Positions 22,971 through 28,747 of a DNA stretch of 28,747 bases are shown here, one piece after another. The notes under the pieces are model-generated. The model was not told the origin of the DNA. It did no database searches and saw only the letters and a program-made list of their open reading frames with translations. The number at the start of each line of letters is the position of its first letter. The stretch's first letter is position 1. The translations under genes were made by a program, and so were the position numbers. Source of the DNA: Candidatus Latescibacterota bacterium. GTDB taxonomy: Bacteria > Latescibacterota > UBA2968 > UBA8231. The stretch lies in the NCBI GenBank assembly GCA_003529325.1, contig DPVW01000184.1, forward strand, positions 38,575-67,321, given 5' to 3'.

Positions 22971-25519
22971 CAGTAGACCAGTCCAACGATGCGTGTTCGA
23001 GAGACTGTCCCCGTCGTCCCGTCAGCGACGAAGGCGGCGCGCACGACATACGTGCCGGGCGCTACGAGTCGGCCGGACGCATCGCGGCCATCCCAGACGA
23101 AGGTGTGATCGCCAGAGGGATGTATCTGTACACGCGTCAGATCGCGGACCCTGCGACCGGAAAGGTCGAAGAGTTCGACGATGAGGGACTTTTCCCTTTC
23201 GACATGAAACACGGACAGCCCGATGGCGAGTTCGTCATTGATCCCGTCGCCATTCGGTGTGATCACCGTCGGTGTGATCGACAGCTCGTCGAGGAGCGGA
23301 ACGCCCCGCAAATCGGAGACCACCGACAGGCTGGCGCCGGAGGCGATTTCGGTGGCATCCCCCTCACTGGCTACCTGCAACACCCCCGGGATTGTGTCTC
23401 TGGCAAATCCGAGGCGGAAGGTTGTGCTCTGCAGGAACACGCGGGTACGGAAGGTGATGGCGTAAAGTGCCCCACGCACGGCCGATTCCACAGGCTCAGG
23501 ATAGTGCAGATCGAAACCGCCATCGGCCGGCGTCAACTCGATTCTATTGATGCCCTCATCGGCATCCCACAGCACGGCGGCAAAACCAAAGCCGATACTG
23601 GTGTCCGACCCCTGTACGATTCGTATCGGTTCCATTGCCGCCGCCGCCGATGAGCGTAGCTGCACCCTGTCGAAGCCCGGATTGTCGGCGGCAAATCGTG
23701 GCCGGAAGTAGAGGGTGAATTGTTGGACAATGCCAGGTTCGACGCCGAAGGAAGGGTCCACCTCGGCGATCACCTTATTCACAAGGGGCGGTCGGAAACG
23801 CAATTGCAGCGAGGAAATTTCGGGGGCTCGGAAGGGGTCGTCAGAGGTCAGGCGCACACGGACGAGGGCGTTGCGACTCGGTGTCGGTGAGCGGAATGTC
23901 TCACCGGGTGTGACGTAGGTCTCGCTCCAGTTGCTCCAGTCCGGTCCAGGAATTTCCTCGATTGTCGGGTCGTCTCGAAGGCTCTCAGGGATGCGTTCCC
24001 AAAGGTTCTTCGAGATCTCTCTGCCGGTGATGGCGAAGTAGTGTGGGACCTGCACGATCTCGTCCCCTGCCCGCGTAGAGATCTCGATGCGCGTACCGGA
24101 AAGGGCCACACCGTCCCAATCGACAGTCATCATCATGCGCTGTTGTCCGAGACGGATGAAGGGCGAGATCATCTCCACGTTCGAGACAAAACCTTCCCCA
24201 TAGGCCTGGATCTCGGACAGATTGCCCACCTCCTGCTCGACGCCGGAAAAACCCAGCCGGCGGACCTCTATGTACTGCACCTTCTGCGTGGGAAAGGCTT
24301 CTTCCACATGCTGATGCTCCGACCGATTGCGTCGCTCTGGAAATGTCGTCCAGACGAGATCGCCACTCGGATCGAGGGCCCCATCGGAGATGCGAATCTG
24401 GTAGATCTGTGGTGGGGATTGCGGCGCCAGCAGCTTGATGCGATTCAGCCAGTAACGAGCGCGCAGATCGATGGCGACCTGATTCCGGTCGCGAAGTTCA
24501 TCATAAGGCTGCACGGGAAACCACGAACTGTACAGACCATCGCTGAAGATCTGGAAGAGAAAGAAGTCGAAGCCCCCCGCGTCGGCGTCGCGCACCACGG
24601 CGCGCTGGGTTACACCGATGACGTTTTCGCCCAAAGCGATGACTTTGACTTCCGCCAGGCGCGGCCTCTCGTGACGATACCACCGTATCGGTCCCCGCAG
24701 ATCTTCGGGCAGTCCCTCCCAGACTTCCCGGGCTACGAGCAACTCCCGACCACTCGCCGTGGTGCGGAAGTAGTCGACAGCGCCACGTTGTTCTTCCGGC
24801 AGTAACTCGTATTGGGCAAGGGAGACCTCCTGTGCCCGCGGGCCATCCGTGTCGAGTACATCGATACGGACAAACTGCGCGATCTCGCCTTCGATGCCTG
24901 CTGGCACGGGGCGTTGCGGATCGATATCAAAGCTGAATGTGCGCTGATCCTTGTTCGGTCTGTTGATGAGCCCGACGCGGGAAAATGTCTTCTCCTTTTC
25001 GAAGTTGGGCAGACCATCAGAGATCAGTACGCGAAATCGAAGAAAGGGATCTCCTTCCGACTCGCCGACGAAACGCAGTTCGATACGGGAGATGATGAGG
25101 GACCGTCCAAGATCGACTTCGACGAACCAGTCATCGATGCTGGCATCGCGGTCCGGCTCCCAGTAGGTCGTCGAATCACCATCGATGAGATATAGGGCCG
25201 AATCACGATTTGTTCCGGCGGCGCTGATGCCGCCCTGATGCACGATATCCTGTTCCTGCAGCAGCGAGTAGCTGAACTCGGTGGCATTCGTGGCGGCGTT
25301 GAACTGGTCCACGAGTTGTCGTGGCCGGACGGTCCCGTCGTCGTCGATGACGCGGACACCAGGCTGTGTGGTCCAGGACTCCCACTGACTGGCGCTAGAG
25401 ACGGTGACTCGATTGGATCGGAGGGTGTAGCCGTCCTCTGGTTGGGACGCCACGGGGCAGGCCCAGCTGAAAAGCAGTACGGCGAGCAGCGCCTGTGATC
25501 TGTGTCGATCTGTTACCAT
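22970..25519 (-). CDS. Secreted discoidin-like / FlgD-domain protein, first and longest family-A paralogue
   Basis: An 849-residue protein and first gene of the surface operon. The frame is open up to 25798, but ATG at 25519 is chosen because it is followed by a proper signal peptide (basic start, LLAVLLFSWA core, cleavage after about Ala24-Ser25) and because upstream codons run through the predicted promoter. The only purine-rich site, GAGGAG, is about 19 bases away, so initiation may be weak. A discoidin-like domain lies at about 108-235 (LIDGDSTTYWEPD, VEVDLGRSLIISRIELRF). A second discoidin-like part (VAIDLRARYWLNRIKLLAP) ends at EIQAYGEGF (436-444). The shared middle follows: DWSNW (527-531), VIAEVDP (583-589), GFDRVQLRS (615-623) and EGDATEI (719-725). 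The FlgD/CHU_C-like domain runs from ITPNGDG (753-759) to IVGLVY. The additional N-terminal domain distinguishes it from the other two. Probable surface ligand-binding protein. Confidence 0.78.
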   Translation of the reverse strand: MVTDRHRSQALLAVLLFSWACPVASQPEDGYTLRSNRVTVSSASQWESWTTQPGVRVIDDDGTVRPRQLVDQFNAATNATEFSYSLLQEQDIVHQGGISAAGTNRDSALYLIDGDSTTYWEPDRDASIDDWFVEVDLGRSLIISRIELRFVGESEGDPFLRFRVLISDGLPNFEKEKTFSRVGLINRPNKDQRTFSFDIDPQRPVPAGIEGEIAQFVRIDVLDTDGPRAQEVSLAQYELLPEEQRGAVDYFRTTASGRELLVAREVWEGLPEDLRGPIRWYRHERPRLAEVKVIALGENVIGVTQRAVVRDADAGGFDFFLFQIFSDGLYSSWFPVQPYDELRDRNQVAIDLRARYWLNRIKLLAPQSPPQIYQIRISDGALDPSGDLVWTTFPERRNRSEHQHVEEAFPTQKVQYIEVRRLGFSGVEQEVGNLSEIQAYGEGFVSNVEMISPFIRLGQQRMMMTVDWDGVALSGTRIEISTRAGDEIVQVPHYFAITGREISKNLWERIPESLRDDPTIEEIPGPDWSNWSETYVTPGETFRSPTPSRNALVRVRLTSDDPFRAPEISSLQLRFRPPLVNKVIAEVDPSFGVEPGIVQQFTLYFRPRFAADNPGFDRVQLRSSAAAAMEPIRIVQGSDTSIGFGFAAVLWDADEGINRIELTPADGGFDLHYPEPVESAVRGALYAITFRTRVFLQSTTFRLGFARDTIPGVLQVASEGDATEIASGASLSVVSDLRGVPLLDELSITPTVITPNGDGINDELAIGLSVFHVEREKSLIVELFDLSGRRVRDLTRVQIHPSGDHTFVWDGRDASGRLVAPGTYVVRAAFVADGTTGTVSRTRIVGLVY

Positions 25520-25562
25520 TGTGGGTTCGGTGGCAGATCTCCTCGTGGCTTTTTTTTGGTAT

Positions 25563-25579
25563 ACGTCGATTTCGGACGT
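25563..25579. repeat. Inverted repeat ACGTC-N7-GACGT next to the + strand promoter
   Basis: Five-base perfect arms flank a 7-base spacer. The right arm reaches into the -35 of the + strand promoter. It may be a second regulator site, but arms this short can arise by chance. Confidence 0.3.
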
Positions 25580-25606
25580 GACACAGGTCGATGACAGCGC
25601 TATCAT
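25578..25606 (+). promoter_or_regulatory. Sigma70-like promoter for the GH99-lacI-sulfatase operon
   Basis: GTGACA (25578-25583), a 17-base spacer and TATCAT (25601-25606). Each hexamer matches the consensus at five of six positions. Transcription would start near 25613, giving a leader of about 46 bases before the TTG start with its strong ribosome binding site. Confidence 0.55.
25591..25606. promoter_or_regulatory. Candidate LacI-family operator
   Basis: ATGACAGCGCTATCAT is an inverted repeat with seven of eight positions matching in each half and a central CpG, the usual form of LacI/GalR-family operators. It covers the -10 and part of the spacer of the + strand promoter and the expected first transcribed bases of the - strand promoter, so one bound repressor could block both directions. 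The most likely ligand is the LacI-family protein encoded at 26822-27838. Confidence 0.5.
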
Positions 25607-25612
25607 ACGCAG

Positions 25613-25641
25613 ATAATACAACTGGCACTTATCCAAGACAA
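25613..25641 (-). promoter_or_regulatory. Sigma70-like promoter for the six-gene surface operon
   Basis: On the - strand: TTGTCT (25641-25636), a 17-base spacer and TATTAT (25618-25613), matching the consensus at four and five of six positions. Transcription would start near 25606, giving a leader of about 87 bases that contains a run of eight A before the ATG at 25519. Confidence 0.5.
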
Positions 25642-25646
25642 ACTTC

Positions 25647-25653
25647 AGGAGGG
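25647..25653 (+). promoter_or_regulatory. Ribosome binding site deciding the TTG start of the GH99-like gene
   Basis: AGGAGGG, a near-perfect Shine-Dalgarno, lies 5 bases before TTG at 25659. It supports this non-ATG start; no in-frame ATG lies between it and the signal peptide. Confidence 0.8.
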
Positions 25654-25658
25654 CTGCA

Positions 25659-26822
25659 TTGTACAATGCAATCAGGCTTTTTGGGTCGCCGAACCAGCGG
25701 CTCGTGGTTGCCTGCAGTGTCATTTTGGCCCTCGTCGGCGCCTGCGCAGGACAGGGCACGATGAACCCAGATGAGTCAACTACAAGTTCGACATACACTG
25801 TTGGTGTCTATTACTACCCGTGGTATGGGGATGATTTTCATGGGGGCCGGTATCTGCGCGAGCATCTCCAGCCACCACAACTACCCAGCCTTGGCGAGTA
25901 TGACGATCGGGATTCGGAGGTCATCGCCCAACACTTGCGGTGGAGCCGAGACGCCAATGTCTCACTCTGGGTGGCCAGTTGGTGGGGACCAGGGCGTCGT
26001 GAGGACACCGCCTTGTTGCATCACATCCTGCCCCACGAGGACCTGCAAGATACAAAGATTGCTTTGTTTTACGAAACCGGTGGCCGCATCAGAGACTTCA
26101 CAGACATGGACAACGTCTCGGCGGACGTGGCCTATATAGCGGCCAACTACTTCGAGCACCCGAATTACCTGCACATCGACGGACGCCCCGCGTTGTTCGT
26201 CTATCTGACGCGCGTTCTCTCACGCAATGGGGTACTCGCCGAGACCATCGCGCTCATGCGCGCTGCAGCAAGCCAGGCGGGATATGAACTCTACATCGTC
26301 GGCGATCAGGTTTTCGGCCGGCCCCCGTCAGGCTCCTCAGCCATCGGACTGCTAGACGCGGTGACGAACTACGATGTCTATGGCAGCATGGGCTCCCGGG
26401 GGTATGCCGGGCAACAAGCCGTCGACGCATACTACGCGGCGCAAGCCGATTGGCAGCGGCTTTCAACCGAAGCTGGCACCGCATTCATTCCTGCCACCAC
26501 ACCCGGGTTCAATGACAAGGGCGTGCGCGATGGACACGCCGCCGTCTCGCGCAAGCTGGAACAGGACAGCCAGCCCGGTACGCTGTTCCGGGCGATGGTG
26601 CGGCAGGCTGTGGGGCTGACGGAGGAGGCCACCGGAAGAATGCTGCTGGTAACCTCCTGGAACGAGTGGCACGAAGACACCCAGATCGAACCGGTTGCCC
26701 CCGCTGCGGCAACACGAAGTGACGACAGTGTCAGCGGCCAGGCCTACAGCGAAGGGTTGCAGTACGAAGGGTATGGCGAACGTTATCTGGACATTCTAAG
26801 AGAGGAAACGACAATTCCCTGA
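25659..26822 (+). CDS. GH99-like (GH71/GH99/WbsX-type) glycoside hydrolase lipoprotein
   Basis: A 387-residue protein. A signal peptide with lipobox Leu25-Val-Gly-Ala-Cys29 anchors it in a membrane. The mature part begins with VGVYYYPWYGDDFHGGRYL (48-66), has VSLWVASWWGPG (101-112) and FYETGGRIRDF (138-148), and near the C-terminus SWNEWHEDTQIEP (333-345). In GH99 endo-alpha-mannosidases/mannanases a Glu-x-x-Glu pair in this NEWHE-type motif is catalytic, corresponding to Glu336 and Glu339. The fold is a (beta/alpha)8 barrel. The wider group also includes polysaccharide-biosynthesis WbsX-like domains, so the exact substrate is open; an endo-acting alpha-mannan or related activity is most likely. 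It heads an operon with a LacI regulator and sulfatase, which fits degradation of a sulfated glycan. Its stop shares one base with the lacI-type ATG (TGATG). Confidence 0.82.
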   Translation: MYNAIRLFGSPNQRLVVACSVILALVGACAGQGTMNPDESTTSSTYTVGVYYYPWYGDDFHGGRYLREHLQPPQLPSLGEYDDRDSEVIAQHLRWSRDANVSLWVASWWGPGRREDTALLHHILPHEDLQDTKIALFYETGGRIRDFTDMDNVSADVAYIAANYFEHPNYLHIDGRPALFVYLTRVLSRNGVLAETIALMRAAASQAGYELYIVGDQVFGRPPSGSSAIGLLDAVTNYDVYGSMGSRGYAGQQAVDAYYAAQADWQRLSTEAGTAFIPATTPGFNDKGVRDGHAAVSRKLEQDSQPGTLFRAMVRQAVGLTEEATGRMLLVTSWNEWHEDTQIEPVAPAAATRSDDSVSGQAYSEGLQYEGYGERYLDILREETTIP

Positions 26823-27838
26823 TGTCGATCACGACGAAAGACGTAGCCTTGAAGGCAGGTGTCTCCTCGATCACGGTCTCGCGCACCTTCAGTGGCACGC
26901 ACACGGTGGCCGAGGAGACGCGGCAGAAGGTGATCCAGGCGGCACAGGAGTTGGGTTATGTGCCCAACTTGCTCGCACGAGGGCTGGTGCAACGGCGCAG
27001 TCCCGTGATTGGTCTCATCGTGCAAGACCTGGCCAATCTGTTCTATGGCACCTTCATAGAGACCGTACAGGATGTTGCACAACAACGGGACCACATGCTG
27101 ATCGTCAGCCAGTCTCATAACAAGGTGAACACGGAATTCGCTCAGATCAACCAGTTGCGCCAACTGCAGGTTTCGGGAAGTCTGATCGCTGCGGTTGACT
27201 CAGACGCCAGTCACCTGCGGGTGCTGAAGAAGAGTGGTATGCCTATGGTCGTCATCTTCGGGCGCTGGGAGGAGGGGGACTACGTCGCGGTGGATGATTT
27301 TGCGGCGGGGCAGATCGTGGGCAAACACCTGTTGGACCAGGGACATCACCGTCTTGGCTGGGTGATGCCCGGTGGACTGGACAGTCTCGGTTCCGGAAGA
27401 CAACAGTGCCGGCAGGGGTTTGAGGCGGCGTTGGCGGAACGCGGTCTCGAAGCGGGATTTTCATTGACGACCGAAAGCGGAATCACAACTTCAGAAGGTC
27501 GTGAGGCTGCCGAGGATTTCCTGCGACAGAGGAACGACGTCTCCGCTGTTTTTGTCCGTGCAGACCGCCTCGCTCTGGGGTTCATCCACCGTCTACTTGA
27601 AGCTGGTGTGCGCGTACCGGAAGAGGTCGCCGTCATCGGTTATGGTGACACCCATCGAGCCAGCATTGACGGCCAGCCACTGACGACGGTGGCTGTGCCA
27701 AAGCGGGAAGCCGGTCGACGGGCGGCGGAGATCCTCTTTTCGCGGATCGAGGGTGCAGCTTCCGAGCAGGAGTCGCAGCAGATCTTACTCGATCCATCAT
27801 TGATCATCCGAAAAACGTGTGGAGCTAAGGATGGCTGA
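26822..27838 (+). CDS. LacI/GalR-family transcriptional regulator
   Basis: A 338-residue cytoplasmic repressor-type protein of normal family length. The N-terminal helix-turn-helix is clear (TTKDVALKAGVSSITVSRTF, 4-23), followed by TRQKVIQAAQELGYVPN and the hinge LLARGLVQRRS (about 50-60). Residues about 62-335 are the periplasmic-binding-protein-like effector domain (VIGLIVQDLANLFYGTFIE, VDDFAAGQIVGKHLLDQGH, EEVAVIGYGD, LTTVAVPKREAGRRAAEIL). Position 17, equivalent to LacI Gln18, is Ile and the preceding residue is Ser, so its operator should differ from lacO. It lies inside the operon between the GH99-like and sulfatase genes, implying autoregulation. The near-palindrome at 25591-25606 is the best candidate operator. 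The effector is probably a mono- or disaccharide from the glycan degraded (inference). Confidence 0.95.
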   Translation: MSITTKDVALKAGVSSITVSRTFSGTHTVAEETRQKVIQAAQELGYVPNLLARGLVQRRSPVIGLIVQDLANLFYGTFIETVQDVAQQRDHMLIVSQSHNKVNTEFAQINQLRQLQVSGSLIAAVDSDASHLRVLKKSGMPMVVIFGRWEEGDYVAVDDFAAGQIVGKHLLDQGHHRLGWVMPGGLDSLGSGRQQCRQGFEAALAERGLEAGFSLTTESGITTSEGREAAEDFLRQRNDVSAVFVRADRLALGFIHRLLEAGVRVPEEVAVIGYGDTHRASIDGQPLTTVAVPKREAGRRAAEILFSRIEGAASEQESQQILLDPSLIIRKTCGAKDG

Positions 27839-28747
27839 AGCTACGACAACACCGAATGTCCTCTGGATCTGCACGGACCAACAGCGCTACGACACGATTG
27901 GCGCCCTGGGTTACAAACAGGTGTCGACACCCAACATCGACAGCCTCGTCGCTGCGGGTACGACCTTCACCCATGCCTACTGCCAGAGCCCGATTTGCAC
28001 GCCGAGTCGGGCCAGCTTCCTCACCGGCATGTATGCCAGCGCCGTGCACGTCAATGGCAACGGACTCGAGTACTTTCCGGATCGACCGAAACTGGTGACG
28101 CGCACATTCGCAGACGCCGGCTACGACTGCGGTCTGATTGGCAAACTGCACCTGGCCAGCGCCTCGCAGGGCATCGAGCCACGCGCCGACGATGGCTATC
28201 GCTATTGGGAATACAGCCATGCGCCGCGAGACGACTGGCCCGTCGGTCACGGGTATGCGGACTGGGTGCGTGCCAAGGGCAAGATCCTCGCCGACCTGGT
28301 GCCCGACCCGGAAGGTGTGCCCACCGAGTACCACCAGACGACGTGGTGTGCGGACAAGACGATCGAGTTCATGGCACAACCGCGCGATACGCCATGGCTG
28401 GCTAGTGTCAACATCTATGACCCGCATCCACCATTCAATGCCCCGCGGGAATACCGAGACTTATTCGACCCCAAGAACATGGCCGGTCCTCTGTTCCGCG
28501 AGTCCGATCTGGCCGAACAGGAGCGCTTGTCCTTCGCCGACTTTCAGTCGAAGGGACGTCCACCGGAGGAGTTGACCTGGAAGAATCAGTATTACTCCGA
28601 AGAGAAAGACGGGCCGTGGGGACCAAGTGACGCCCGCCTGCTGAAATCGGTCTACTATGCGATGATCAAACTCGTCGATGACCAACTGGGGCGTATTCTG
28701 CAGGCGTTGGATGACAGTGGGCAACGCGACAATACGATCGTCATCTT
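27831..28747 (+). CDS. Formylglycine-dependent sulfatase (S1 family), N-terminal part, cut by window end
   Basis: An ATG at 27831, six bases after GGAG, overlaps the lacI-type stop by 8 bases. The frame stays open to the last base, giving 305 complete codons of a family usually about 450-550 residues long. PNVLWICTDQQRYD (8-21) carries the metal-binding Asp16 and Gln17. Cys56-Thr-Pro-Ser-Arg60 is the sulfatase signature whose Cys is converted to formylglycine. GKLHL (104-108) supplies Lys105 and His107 of the sulfate-binding site. YDPHPPF near residue 200 is also typical of the family. No signal peptide is visible in this reading, so either the enzyme is cytoplasmic or it is exported in an unusual way; most glycan sulfatases of this class are exported. 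An anaerobic or aerobic formylglycine-generating enzyme must be encoded elsewhere. Substrate unknown; the GH99-like neighbour suggests a sulfated glycan. Confidence 0.94.
   Translation, partial: MAEATTTPNVLWICTDQQRYDTIGALGYKQVSTPNIDSLVAAGTTFTHAYCQSPICTPSRASFLTGMYASAVHVNGNGLEYFPDRPKLVTRTFADAGYDCGLIGKLHLASASQGIEPRADDGYRYWEYSHAPRDDWPVGHGYADWVRAKGKILADLVPDPEGVPTEYHQTTWCADKTIEFMAQPRDTPWLASVNIYDPHPPFNAPREYRDLFDPKNMAGPLFRESDLAEQERLSFADFQSKGRPPEELTWKNQYYSEEKDGPWGPSDARLLKSVYYAMIKLVDDQLGRILQALDDSGQRDNTIVI

Noticed and set aside
12421..25519. SusC/SusD-type polysaccharide-utilisation pair
   Set aside because: No TonB plug, TonB box or SusD-type TPR lipoprotein features are visible in the barrel-like or discoidin-like proteins; only the pairing logic is similar.
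25550..25557. Run of eight T as a terminator tail
   Set aside because: No GC-rich stem precedes it on the + strand, and no gene is transcribed towards it in that direction.
25520..25798. N-terminal extension of the 849-residue protein up to 25798
   Set aside because: The extra 93 residues have no motif, run through the divergent promoter region and into the GH99-like gene, and would bury the clear signal peptide inside the protein.

Overview
The window reads as one stretch of a GC-rich, Gram-negative bacterial chromosome, almost wholly coding. Outer-membrane barrel candidates, many lipobox lipoproteins, FlgD-like C-terminal domains on secreted proteins, DUF6785-type membrane proteins, FG-GAP/UnbV proteins and a sulfatase/GH99/LacI locus together resemble Latescibacterota, Poribacteria or related FCB/PVC-like marine bacteria. 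That placement is inference; there is no rRNA or marker gene to fix it. I see no tRNA, rRNA, CRISPR array, transposase or phage gene, and no gene-free stretch longer than 139 bases.

Layout: (1) 1-3536, + strand: the end of an OPT-like membrane transporter, an ankyrin-repeat lipoprotein and a short mannonate dehydratase. (2) 3546-8862, - strand: an FG-GAP/UnbV protein, a TPR lipoprotein and a DUF6785-type polytopic membrane protein. (3) 8914-12431, + strand: a TPR-FG-GAP-UnbV lipoprotein and another TPR lipoprotein. Blocks 2 and 3 diverge from only 51 bases and are mirrored: each has an FG-GAP/UnbV gene coupled to a TPR lipoprotein gene. (4) 12421-25519, - strand: a 13.1-kb operon of six secreted or surface genes, each overlapping the next by 1-4 bases. 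(5) 25659-28747, + strand: a GH99-like lipoprotein, a LacI-family regulator and a formylglycine sulfatase (cut by the window end), also overlapping.

The most striking part is block 4. It holds three members of one secreted family (discoidin-like domain, a shared middle region, FlgD/CHU_C-like C-terminus ending in Tyr or Phe) and two members of a second family (about 880-895 residues, canonical EF-hand loop, probable C-terminal outer-membrane barrel), interleaved as A-B-A-B-LRR-A. I do not recognise it as a named system. I propose a multi-component, calcium-binding cell-surface complex.

Blocks 4 and 5 diverge from a 139-base region with two overlapping sigma70-like promoters, one per strand, and between them a 16-base near-palindrome with a central CpG, the usual shape of a LacI-family operator. 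It overlaps the -10 of one promoter and the expected start point of the other. The LacI protein encoded in block 5 could therefore control its own glycan-degradation operon and the surface operon together. With the GH99-like enzyme, sulfatase and mannonate dehydratase, this suggests sensing and use of a sulfated, mannose- or uronate-containing glycan (inference).
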